NCBI GenBank assembly: GCA_029555885.1
Contig: JAKPQT010000537.1
Coordinates: 1 to 6,216, forward strand
From: Chloroflexota bacterium
Lineage (GTDB): Bacteria > Chloroflexota > Anaerolineae > CG2-30-64-16
DNA: 6,216 nt
Direction of reading: 5' to 3'
The notes beneath the pieces are model-generated. The model ran no database searches and was not told the origin of the DNA. It saw nothing but the letters and a program-made list of their open reading frames with translations. Positions within the stretch are counted from its first letter, which is position 1. Each line of letters opens with the position of its first letter. The position numbers were made by a program, and so were the translations under genes. Below are positions 1 through 4,584 of this stretch, piece by piece.

Positions 1-29
1 TCAGGGGCCGTCGTGTCGTCAGTGCTCAT
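1..29 (-). CDS. 5' end of a protein cut by the window edge
   Basis: An ATG at 27-29 opens a frame reading MSTDDTTAP before leaving the window. A GGAG ribosome-binding site (complement of ctcc, 36-39) lies six bases upstream, which supports this start. It is the next gene in the leftward series after the gene ending at 66. Too little is present to identify a product. The start appears to lie inside the loop of the attC whose right arm is at 43-78, a pattern seen again at 3586. Confidence 0.5.
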
Positions 30-78
30 CATTCACTCCAGTGGCCCTCGGGCGGGACGGTTAGCTCAAACGTTGGGC
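1..78 (+). other. attC site 1 (left part outside window)
   Basis: The right arm is clear: an L' box with GGTTAGCTCAAAC followed by the R' box GTTGGGC at 72-78, the same right arm as in sites 5 and 11. No R'' box or matching L'' arm is found in bases 1-40. A short pairing, gggcc (5-9) with ggccc (43-47), fits a long attC of about 100 bp like sites 2, 8 and 11, with its left half beyond the window. The degenerate gctcatc at 24-30 was considered as an R'' box but lacks a matching arm. Confidence 0.7.
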
Positions 79-458
79 GTCTTGCTGTCGGGCACGGCCG
101 CGCCATCTGGGCGGTGCTCATCGCACCAGCCAAGGCAGCCGCGCTCCTCACAGCCGAATGGCGTCTTGCAGCCAGCAGGCGACCCGCGGACTGCGGCCAC
201 CGCCGCATTGATGAAGCGCCCGCGCTCTTGCGTCGTCAGCAGGTCGCGCAGCAGCTTGCGCGCTTCGTAGGCGGCGCGCTCAGGCGGGTATTGGTGTGGC
301 GTGCCGGGCTCATTGTTCACGCACCAGAGGTAGCCGTATGCCTCGCCAATGGCCTCACGCAGCCGCCGCACTTCGGCCTGCGCCTCGGTCGCCATCTTGT
401 GCCAGTGCGCTGCGTTGCTCGGCGCTTCGTCGTTCAGGTTCAACCTAGCCACCTCCAT
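66..458 (-). CDS. Small helical, Cys-rich protein; ends in neighbouring attC
   Basis: 130 residues, not recognised as a named family. Residues 22-45 look helical and coiled-coil-like, and 60-90 are a second charged helical stretch. A Cys cluster follows at C97, C103, C108 and C112 in the context CLGWCDE, probably metal-binding (inference). The same cluster and the same last 11 residues (AAVPDSKTPNV) occur in the larger protein at 4899-5687. The ATG at 456-458 overlaps the end of the gene at 440-1018 by 19 bases, suggesting translational coupling; M22 is an alternative start. The last codons cross the cassette junction (72|73) and the TGA stop (66-68) belongs to the spacer of attC 1, so the end of this protein depends on the adjacent cassette. 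It shares a cassette with 440-1018. Confidence 0.8.
   Translation of the reverse strand: MEVARLNLNDEAPSNAAHWHKMATEAQAEVRRLREAIGEAYGYLWCVNNEPGTPHQYPPERAAYEARKLLRDLLTTQERGRFINAAVAAVRGSPAGCKTPFGCEERGCLGWCDEHRPDGAAVPDSKTPNV
70..98. repeat. 29-base direct repeat at a cassette end, copy 1
   Basis: Identical over 29 bases to 4936-4964. It spans the R' box of attC 1 and the first bases of the next cassette, and encodes the shared C-terminal residues AVPDSKTPNV of two otherwise different proteins. Confidence 0.9.
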
Positions 459-1018
459 TTGCCGCCGATCAGGTCGTCACCAACCGGCAAGGCGCGGCGC
501 CCTCTTCGGTTGTGCCAGTCCGCGCTGCATCCGCCAGCGTCGGCCTTGTCGAGAATGAACCCCGCTGCCCGCAGGCTTGCGCCGCCTTCTTCCGGCAGCG
601 TGTACGTGATGATCGTTTCGTACCCCATCGCCCGCAGCGCCCGGCGCGCTGCGCCGTAGAGCATGCTGCATGCGTTCGGCGTGCCATCGGTGCATACACG
701 CCGAATCTCCACCAGCAGCGGGTCTTTCTGCAGGGTCGGCGCGCTCGGGTTGCCGATCATCGCCACGCCGCAGCGCACCCACTCTGGCCCGTCCAGCAGG
801 CGCGTCCGCTTCTCCACGGCTAGGCTCAACTTGTGGCCTGGCAGCGGCTGGTCGGCGTGGTGCCGGTGCAGGCTCGCCACGTACCGCTGCGCATCGCGCA
901 AGCTGCACGGCACCACCCGCAGGCCACTTTCTGCGCGCTTCGGCAAGGGCCGCCCAACTGACGGTTCGAGCCGAGGCCCAACAGCAGGCGGCATTGGTGC
1001 AGTAGCGGGCATGGTCAC
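440..1018 (-). CDS. XF1762-family, GNAT-like protein
   Basis: Residues 33-160 match my memory of the XF1762 family, found in prophages. The signature is EIRRVCTDGTPNACSMLYG at about 104-122, then a helix (RRALRAMGY), a strand (ETIITYTL) and EEGGASLRAAGF. That order resembles motifs A and B of GNAT N-acetyltransferases. The substrate is unknown and acetyl-CoA binding is inferred. The family core begins near LRVVPCSLRD (residue 33). The extra N-terminal residues 1-30 are encoded by attC 2: the open frame begins at GTG (1016-1018), with an ATG at 1010-1012, both in the attC loop. No strong ribosome-binding site supports either. A start nearer the core, at one of the two GTG codons for V35-V36, is possible. 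The stop lies within the next gene (66-458). It is the promoter-proximal member of a two-gene cassette. Confidence 0.85.
   Translation of the reverse strand: MTMPATAPMPPAVGPRLEPSVGRPLPKRAESGLRVVPCSLRDAQRYVASLHRHHADQPLPGHKLSLAVEKRTRLLDGPEWVRCGVAMIGNPSAPTLQKDPLLVEIRRVCTDGTPNACSMLYGAARRALRAMGYETIITYTLPEEGGASLRAAGFILDKADAGGCSADWHNRRGRRALPVGDDLIGGKWRWLG
936..943 (+). repeat. Leader octamer CGCTTCGG, copy 1
   Basis: Lies 8 bases outside the R'' box of attC 2. The same octamer at the same spacing flanks attC 3 (if its R'' box is read as GCCCTAAC), 7, 8 and 11. On the coding strand it reads CCGAAGCG, translated here as part of PKR. Confidence 0.7.
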
Positions 1019-1051
1019 GGCTGTTGGTCCCGGCTCAACCTAGCGTTAGGG
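952..1051 (+). other. attC site 2 (long form)
   Basis: R'' box GCCCAAC at 952-958 and R' box GTTAGGG at 1045-1051. The arms GGTTCGAGCCGAGG and CCCGGCTCAACC pair with an unpaired A (and C) in the left arm, the classical + strand polarity. The stem extends through CCCAACAGC (978-986) and GCTGTTGG (1019-1026). The loop contains the GTG and ATG codons that open the frame at 440-1018. Confidence 0.85.
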
Positions 1052-1327
1052 CGCTTCCACCCAGAACGTGCTGCCGCTGCGCATCTTCGCCACGGTCACG
1101 TCGGTCTGGCTCACCACCACCACGCGCAGCTTGCCGCTCACCAGCGTGCGCAGCCGGTCGCGCAGGTCCAAGTGCATGTGCACATCGGTGCGCGTGTAGC
1201 CGGGCGCGAAGCCTTCGGCATCGTCTGGCAAGTCCACCAGCTTGGCCGGGAACAGTCGCGCCAGCAGGCGCTGCCACCAGTTGCGGGTGTCGGGCGCATA
1301 GAAGGCGCCGCCTTGAGTTTCGTTCAT
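1046..1327 (-). CDS. Conserved hypothetical protein, phage-type
   Basis: 93 residues. I recognise the style of a recurrent hypothetical protein of betaproteobacterial phages, but no function. It has an N-terminal NETQGGAFYAPDTRNWW segment, an amphipathic stretch (WWQRLLARLFP), a DLPDDAEGFAPGYTRTDV block and a C-terminal half rich in beta strand (LRVVVVSQTDVTVAK). No membrane helix or Cys cluster is present. The frame stays open upstream into attC 3, but the ATG at 1325-1327 has a good GAGGA ribosome-binding site six bases before it and sets the start. The stop codon TAA is formed by the first three bases of the cassette (1046-1048), so the gene ends exactly at the recombination junction. It is the only gene in cassette 1046-1432. 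Confidence 0.85.
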   Translation of the reverse strand: MNETQGGAFYAPDTRNWWQRLLARLFPAKLVDLPDDAEGFAPGYTRTDVHMHLDLRDRLRTLVSGKLRVVVVSQTDVTVAKMRSGSTFWVEAP

Positions 1328-1334
1328 GTGTCCT

Positions 1335-1342
1335 CGCTTCGG
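1335..1342 (+). repeat. Leader octamer CGCTTCGG, copy 2
   Basis: Eight bases outside attC 3, reading its R'' box as GCCCTAAC from 1351. On the coding strand it is followed directly by AGGACACATG, so it immediately precedes the ribosome-binding site of the gene at 1046-1327. Confidence 0.75.
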
Positions 1343-1351
1343 CGCCACGCG

Positions 1352-1438
1352 CCCTAACAGGTCGGTCAACCGGACGCGCGACAGGCCGCCGCGCTCCGGG
1401 TCTTGAGTCACGCGCGCCGGTTACCTCCGGCGTTAGGT
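1352..1438 (+). other. attC site 3
   Basis: R'' box CCCTAAC at 1352-1358 and R' box GTTAGGT at 1432-1438. Arms TCAACCGGACGCGCG and CGCGCGCCGGTTA pair with an unpaired A in the left arm. The loop is about 30 bases and holds no obvious start signal. Confidence 0.88.
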
Positions 1439-1439
1439 T

Positions 1440-1790
1440 TCATAGCCCCCGCAAGTTGAACGGGTCGTCCGGGTAAAACGCAATACCAGGCTGGCGCCAA
1501 GGCAACTCACCAGGCCGCGCTGTACGCATCCCACATGAGTTACATTGAAACAAATTTCCGAATTTGTCTTTTCGGATGCTTTTGGTGTTCATGTGCTTGC
1601 AGCTATCGTCGCCGCTTGAGTAAACAGACACAACGATCTTGTACCGACCTTGAAACTCATCAACAGCCCATCCCTGACCCTCATCCCACCAGGCAACTTC
1701 GCCGTCTGGTGTGACTATATAAGGGCAATGCGGGAATGACTCTTTTGCATCGCGCCCCGTGTACCTGTCAATTACTTTATAAATCAACAT
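1440..1790 (-). CDS. Zinc-ribbon-like protein of lower GC
   Basis: 116 residues, no family recognised. Residues 1-58 look like a small beta-rich domain with YIVTPDGEVAWWDEGQGWAVDEF. A CxH (C64, H66) and a CxxC (C83, C86) separated by a basic loop suggest a zinc ribbon. The start is the ATG at 1788-1790, preceded by AGGAGTTGAA; an upstream TTG frame running into attC 4 is less likely. The TGA stop lies seven bases inside the cassette. The gene has about 45-48% G+C in sampled stretches, against about 70% in a sampled stretch of cassette 2231-2687, suggesting a donor different from the rest of the array. Confidence 0.8.
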   Translation of the reverse strand: MLIYKVIDRYTGRDAKESFPHCPYIVTPDGEVAWWDEGQGWAVDEFQGRYKIVVSVYSSGDDSCKHMNTKSIRKDKFGNLFQCNSCGMRTARPGELPWRQPGIAFYPDDPFNLRGL

Positions 1791-1808
1791 TTCAACTCCT
1801 CGAATGAA

Positions 1809-1868
1809 ACCTAACCATTCATTCAACCGGACTTGCCTACGGCAAGCCGGTTAATTCAAACGTTAGGC
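1809..1868 (+). other. attC site 4
   Basis: A 60-base site of classical size. R'' ACCTAAC at 1809-1815, R' GTTAGGC at 1862-1868. Arms CAACCGGACTTGCC and GGCAAGCCGGTT pair with an unpaired A in the left arm. The layout closely follows the well-known aadA-type attC read on the + strand. Confidence 0.93.
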
Positions 1869-1870
1869 GC

Positions 1871-2149
1871 TCAGTCCATCTCATACAGGCCGTGGTCCCG
1901 GCAAATGCTGTCCATGCCAGGACGCGCGCGCCAGGTGAACATTGCGCCTTCATGCACGCCGCGTGTGTAGTAGTACGCCTGCCCCGGCAGGATGCGGCCT
2001 TTGTCGGCCTCGGCAGCATCAAGCATCAGCAGTTGCTCTGGGGTCAGGTCATTGCGGCCCATTCCGCAGTCGTGGAACCATTGCGTCGCGTCGCACTTGT
2101 AGTGCTTGCGTGCCTGCCGCAGTTCGTGTTTCAGTACCGTGCTCGTCAT
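1871..2149 (-). CDS. Small phage-type protein with Cys/His pairs
   Basis: 92 residues. The pattern ARKHYKCDATQWFHDC (C19, C28), then a central helix (LTPEQLLMLDAAEADKG), GRILPGQAYYYTRG and FTWRARPGMDSICRDHGLYE (C83, H86) is typical of small phage proteins with an N-terminal metal site and an ILPGQAY-type strand. I recognise the style, not a characterised function. The start is the ATG at 2147-2149 with AGGGGA upstream; the codon before it is a TTG in frame. The TGA stop is eight bases inside the cassette. It is the only gene in cassette 1863-2230. Confidence 0.8.
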   Translation of the reverse strand: MTSTVLKHELRQARKHYKCDATQWFHDCGMGRNDLTPEQLLMLDAAEADKGRILPGQAYYYTRGVHEGAMFTWRARPGMDSICRDHGLYEMD

Positions 2150-2175
2150 CAAAAATCCCCTACTTCAACCAGCGC

Positions 2176-2236
2176 GCCTAACCATTCGCCCAACCGGACG
2201 CCTGCAAGCAGGCGCCGGTTAGCTCAAACGTTGGGC
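2176..2236 (+). other. attC site 5
   Basis: R'' GCCTAAC at 2176-2182, R' GTTGGGC at 2230-2236. Arms CAACCGGACGCCTGC and GCAGGCGCCGGTTA pair with an unpaired A in the left arm, around a short loop. The right arm GGTTAGCTCAAACGTT is identical to those of sites 1 and 11. Confidence 0.94.
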
Positions 2237-2237
2237 G

Positions 2238-2570
2238 TCACAGGTCATCCACCGTTGTTGCGTGCGGGTTGATGGGGCGGTCAACGTCTGCGCCCAGCGC
2301 CTGCCGCGTCAGTTGCTCGGCGGCGCGGTCCCATGCTTGGTCATCCTGGCCCGCAATCCACGCCTGCACGGCTTTGGCCGCTTCGATGTAGGCCACGCTG
2401 GGTGTGCCGTTCACTTCCTGGCCGGGCTTGTAGGTAGCCCACACGCGGGCACGCAGCCCGGCAGGCAGCGCAAACCAATGACCTTTGCAGCCCCACATGG
2501 CGGGCGGAACCTGCTTGTCGCAGCCCGGCCAGTGGCAATGGTGGGTGCGCCTGCCCTTGGCTGCGCACAT
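2238..2570 (-). CDS. Phage-type Cys-rich protein, possible 5' frameshift
   Basis: 110 residues in the main frame. The block HHCHWPGCDKQVPPAMWGC (C12, C17, C28) followed by HWFALPAGLRARVW and TYKPGQEVNGTPS matches a recurrent hypothetical protein of proteobacterial phages as I remember it; the Cys and His residues suggest zinc binding. Such proteins usually begin with about a dozen residues like MTTKADYVRSQGQ. That exact start is present at 2587-2589 with a good GGAAGG ribosome-binding site, but in another frame, and the two frames would join if one base near 2543-2545 (GGG on +) were removed. As it stands, translation from the strong start would give a shifted product, or translation begins at the ATG at 2568-2570, which lacks a good ribosome-binding site. 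The TGA stop is seven bases inside the cassette. Confidence 0.75.
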   Translation of the reverse strand: MCAAKGRRTHHCHWPGCDKQVPPAMWGCKGHWFALPAGLRARVWATYKPGQEVNGTPSVAYIEAAKAVQAWIAGQDDQAWDRAAEQLTRQALGADVDRPINPHATTVDDL

Positions 2571-2589
2571 AGTCTGCTTTCGTCGTCAT
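2546..2589 (-). pseudogene. Out-of-frame N-terminal segment of the 2238-2570 gene
   Basis: Starting at the ATG 2587-2589 the frame reads MTTKADYVRSQGQ and then diverges from the expected HHCHW continuation. It has the better ribosome-binding site (GGAAGG). One extra base at the CCC run of the coding strand explains the break. A sequencing error or a real recent mutation cannot be told apart here. Confidence 0.45.
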
Positions 2590-2623
2590 CGCTTTCGTCC
2601 TTCCGTTCGTCAATCCACCAGCC

Positions 2624-2693
2624 GCCCAACACGCCACTCAACCGGACCTGTCCCGGCAGGCCGGGCCAGTCCGGTTAGCGGCAGCCGTTAAGC
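2624..2693 (+). other. attC site 6 (diverged)
   Basis: R'' GCCCAAC at 2624-2630 and a diverged R' box GTTAAGC at 2687-2693. The arms CAACCGGACC and CAGTCCGGTTA pair, but the left-arm A that is unpaired at the other sites has a partner T here, so the polarity mark is lost. An inner CCCGG/CCGGG hairpin caps the site. It may be a weaker recombination substrate (inference). Confidence 0.78.
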
Positions 2694-3067
2694 GTCTTGC
2701 ACACTTCCACCACTCTTGCGCACATGGCTTCATCGAACTCGCCGATGTGCGCTTTATCAACCGGGATGCCGAGCTTTTGCGCCAGCAGCGCGTATGCCTT
2801 GCGCCGGCCCATCTGCCGCGTCTTCCACAGCGGATCAAATGCCGCGTGCGCTCGCATCTTGGCTTTGCGCAGGGCTGGATTGGCAAGCCGCCCTAGCGGC
2901 CTGGTGCCGTCACCGTATCCGCTACCTGCCTTGTGGCACCCCACGAACGCATCGCACGGCTTGCACTGCCAGAACTGCAACTCTGCAAGGTCGGGTCGGT
3001 GTGGGTATATCTCGGCGCCAGTAACCAACTTGGCGGCAGCGGCGCAGTATGGGCAATTCGGCTTCAT
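2675..3067 (-). CDS. DUF3268-type zinc-finger protein
   Basis: 130 residues. I recognise the zinc-finger-containing DUF3268 family, common in phages and prophages: CPYC (C5, C8) and CKPC (C35, C38) make a four-Cys zinc site. The family block then follows: GTRPLGRLANPALRKAK (about 54-70), AHAAFDPLWK, a MGRRKAYALLAQKLG helix and HIGEFDEAMCARVVEVC. Length is as expected for the family and the domain is complete. The function is unknown; nucleic-acid binding is inferred. The start ATG 3065-3067 has a GAGGAA ribosome-binding site at ideal distance. The last residues cross the cassette junction (2687|2688) and the TAA stop (2675-2677) lies in the L' box of attC 6, so this gene borrows its stop from the next cassette's attC. 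Confidence 0.92.
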   Translation of the reverse strand: MKPNCPYCAAAAKLVTGAEIYPHRPDLAELQFWQCKPCDAFVGCHKAGSGYGDGTRPLGRLANPALRKAKMRAHAAFDPLWKTRQMGRRKAYALLAQKLGIPVDKAHIGEFDEAMCARVVEVCKTLNGCR

Positions 3068-3074
3068 GTTTCCT

Positions 3075-3082
3075 CGCTTCGG
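3075..3082 (+). repeat. Leader octamer CGCTTCGG, copy 3
   Basis: Eight bases outside attC 7. On the coding strand it runs into AGGAAACATG, the ribosome-binding site and start of the DUF3268 gene, almost identical to the leader at 1325-1342. Confidence 0.75.
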
Positions 3083-3090
3083 ATGGAGAC

Positions 3091-3147
3091 GCCTAACCTT
3101 AGTTGCAGCGGACCCGCTAAAGCGGGCCGCTGAACATGACGTTATGC
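3091..3147 (+). other. attC site 7
   Basis: R'' GCCTAAC at 3091-3097, R' GTTATGC at 3141-3147. Arms GCAGCGGACCCGCT and AGCGGGCCGCT pair with an unpaired A in the left arm. The loop is only a few bases. The arm sequence differs from the ACCGG family of sites 3-6 and 11. Confidence 0.9.
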
Positions 3148-3154
3148 CCGCTGC

Positions 3155-3586
3155 TCACTCGGGCTGTTCCCAGGGCCGCAGCACGTTGCACGTCGGCCCC
3201 TTGCCGGCGTTCTTGCGCGCCCTGGCCCACATCTGCGGCGCCAGCGCGGACATGGAGAGCATCTCGCCACCCTTGATGAGCGTCATCAGCCGCTCGCTCT
3301 CGTCCAGGTCGTCGGGGTCAATGGTGTCCAAGACCTTCAGCGCCTCCACGATCCAGCGTCCAAGCGTCTCCATCTGGCCGTGCAGGCGCACCAGCTCGTC
3401 GGCGGCTTCGCGCACATCCCCTGCTGTCAGGCAGTCCATAGGCGGTGTCTCGGCCGCCATCTGCGAGCCGTCCCAGTCTGTGTGCCCGGAGCGCAGGCGC
3501 TCAACCACCCCGCGCTTCGGCACGGCGGGCATAACCCCTCGCTCAACTTGACCCGCAAGGGCGGGCGGCAGTGTCTCGTTTGTCAT
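3155..3586 (-). CDS. Helical phage-type protein with start inside attC loop
   Basis: 143 residues from the ATG at 3584-3586. It is mostly helical, with VVERLRSGHTDWDG at about 27-40, AGDVREAADELVRLHGQMETLG and IVEALKVLDTIDPDDLDESE. The VVERLR...AADEL.RL pattern resembles small Ea22-like phage proteins (weak inference). The first ATG has a GCGAGGAACC ribosome-binding site and lies in the apical loop of attC 8, so about 19 N-terminal residues are encoded by the recombination site. Alternatives are the ATG at 3530-3532, formed by the R'' box itself, or the GTG before VERLR. The TGA stop is 13 bases inside the cassette. It is the only gene in cassette 3142-3625. Confidence 0.78.
   Translation of the reverse strand: MTNETLPPALAGQVERGVMPAVPKRGVVERLRSGHTDWDGSQMAAETPPMDCLTAGDVREAADELVRLHGQMETLGRWIVEALKVLDTIDPDDLDESERLMTLIKGGEMLSMSALAPQMWARARKNAGKGPTCNVLRPWEQPE
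3513..3520 (+). repeat. Leader octamer CGCTTCGG, copy 4
   Basis: Eight bases outside attC 8; translated as part of PKR within the gene at 3155-3586 if the upstream start is used. Confidence 0.7.
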
Positions 3587-3631
3587 GGTTCCTCGCGCGC
3601 CCTTGCGGGCAAGTTAGCTCAGACGTTAGGC
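3529..3631 (+). other. attC site 8 (long form, start codon in loop)
   Basis: R'' GCATAAC at 3529-3535, R' GTTAGGC at 3625-3631. Arms CAACTTGACCCGCAAGGGC and GCCCTTGCGGGCAAGTTAG pair for about 17 bp, interrupted only by the unpaired left-arm A. The roughly 40-base loop contains, on the minus strand, a ribosome-binding site and the ATG of the gene at 3155-3586. Confidence 0.92.
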
Positions 3632-4273
3632 CCCAATCCCATGCGCCCGTTCCACAGCCCGCGCAAAGCGCAGCATTGCCGACAAACTGCCATCGTTCAC
3701 GCCGGCCGGCAAATCCATGATTTGCTCGTCCGTCAGTGGTGCGTTGTTGGCGGCCTGGGGCGGTGTAGCGGGTGACGGCTCGGTTTGCGTCGGGCGCGGA
3801 GATGCGTACACCGCAAAGGCCCCGGCCTCGTCGCTGCTGCAAAAGCGCAGCACGCCGGCCTTGCTCGTGCCATAGAGGCTGTCGCGCACAGCGTAGCCAA
3901 TCGGCATGCATGTTTCCAAGTGGCGCAGCCAGTCTGTATCGCTCCATCCGACTGGAGTAATCGGGCGGCTCGTAGGCGCATCGCGCAGCGTCAGCAGCAA
4001 CACCCTTGCTTCACGCTCGGCGTTGCTGGCGTCAACCATCGCGTCGGTGTGCCTCATGCCCTCGCGCTGCGAATGCGAGGCGCCGTAGTTGTCAAGCGCC
4101 ACCTGATAGCTTCCGTATGCCTTGGCTTCCGCCTCCCGAGCATCAAGCACCTTCACCAGCGCATCGCGCAGGCTGTCGCGTTGAAGCCTCAACACCAGCA
4201 ACTCGGCGGCGGCCTCTTGAATCAGCTCTGCGCCCAGCACGTTCACGTCTACCGTAATGTTTCCGTCAGCCAT
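3626..4273 (-). CDS. Ea22-like phage protein
   Basis: 215 residues. It has a coiled-coil-like N-terminal half (residues 15-50, LIQEAAAELLVLRLQRDSLRDALVKVL; and 84-98), a central segment with WSDTDWLRHLETCM and SLYGTSKAG, and a Pro/Thr/Ala-rich linker (160-178). The tail is PLTDEQIMDLPAG...MLRFARAVERAHGIGA. A tail of the form LTDEQI...FARAIE.AHGI is the hallmark of Ea22/Ead-type accessory proteins of proteobacterial phages, and this is the part I trust most. The function is unknown. The ATG at 4271-4273 has a perfect AGGAGG ribosome-binding site, which overlaps the TAG stop of the preceding gene (4282-4503); the two form an operon pair in one cassette. The TAA stop is the first three bases of the cassette (3626-3628). 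Confidence 0.85.
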   Translation of the reverse strand: MADGNITVDVNVLGAELIQEAAAELLVLRLQRDSLRDALVKVLDAREAEAKAYGSYQVALDNYGASHSQREGMRHTDAMVDASNAEREARVLLLTLRDAPTSRPITPVGWSDTDWLRHLETCMPIGYAVRDSLYGTSKAGVLRFCSSDEAGAFAVYASPRPTQTEPSPATPPQAANNAPLTDEQIMDLPAGVNDGSLSAMLRFARAVERAHGIGA

Positions 4274-4281
4274 CGTGCCTC

Positions 4282-4503
4282 CTAGAAAGGAATATCGTCG
4301 TTGTCCGCGTATCCAGGCCGCTGGCGCACCGGCACCAGCAGTGGGTCATCGTTCTGTCTGTGGCGCTCCCACAAGTCAAAGTACCTTTGCAGCAGCGGGG
4401 GCGGTCGCTCCGGCAGCTCGTAGATGTGCCGGCCGTAGAAGCGCGCCATCCAGTCGGCGTGCTTGTAAATCTTGCGCGTCCACTTGAATCTCTTGCGTGC
4501 CAT
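4282..4503 (-). CDS. Small basic protein with SSB-like DDIPF tail
   Basis: 73 residues. The N-terminal half is strongly basic and aromatic (ARKRFKWTRKIYKHADWMARFYGRHIYEL). A proline-rich turn (PERPPP) and a helix (LLQRYFDLWERHRQ) follow, and the protein ends in GYADNDDIPF. The last residues match the acidic tip of bacterial single-stranded DNA-binding protein (DDDIPF), the peptide that docks SSB partners such as ExoI, RecQ, PriA and RecO. No OB fold is present, so this is not SSB. It may mimic the tip or bind DNA and recruit those partners (inference). The start ATG 4501-4503 has a GAAGG ribosome-binding site. It is first of two genes in cassette 3626-4578, and its TAG stop sits in the ribosome-binding site of the Ea22-like gene. 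Confidence 0.8.
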   Translation of the reverse strand: MARKRFKWTRKIYKHADWMARFYGRHIYELPERPPPLLQRYFDLWERHRQNDDPLLVPVRQRPGYADNDDIPF

Positions 4504-4528
4504 CGTCAGTGCCTTCGCTCAACATGGG

Positions 4529-4584
4529 GCCTAACCCGTCATTCGAGCCGACCGCTACGCGGCGGCTCAATTCCCACGTTAGGC
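4529..4584 (+). other. attC site 9
   Basis: R'' GCCTAAC at 4529-4535, R' GTTAGGC at 4578-4584. Arms GAGCCGACCGC and GCGGCGGCTC pair with an unpaired A in the left arm around a three-base loop. Its outer spacers (CCGTCATTC and CAATTCCCAC) are nearly shared with site 10, forming a second attC subfamily. Confidence 0.93.

Noticed and set aside
1358..1411. Upstream start for the gene ending at 1046, giving 121 residues
   Set aside because: The extra residues are encoded by attC 3, while the ATG at 1325-1327 has a strong, well-placed RBS.
1352..1438. TTGACC in the minus strand of attC 3 as a promoter -35 box
   Set aside because: No acceptable -10 element follows at 16-18 bases, and the sequence is part of the L'' arm.
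1809..2236. Palindromic repeats as CRISPR repeats or REP elements
   Set aside because: Spacing is gene-sized, arms vary in sequence while paired, and terminal boxes follow RYYYAAC and GTTRRRY, which is specific to attC.
2624..2693. Rho-independent terminator at the CCCGG/CCGGG hairpin
   Set aside because: No T run follows on either strand, and the hairpin is the cap of attC 6.
2697..3551. Long plus-strand open frame of 284 codons, in normal polarity relative to attC
   Set aside because: It runs across attC 7 and lies opposite the clear DUF3268 gene. Its translation is Ser/Arg/Pro/Ala-rich, as expected for an antisense frame of GC-rich coding DNA.
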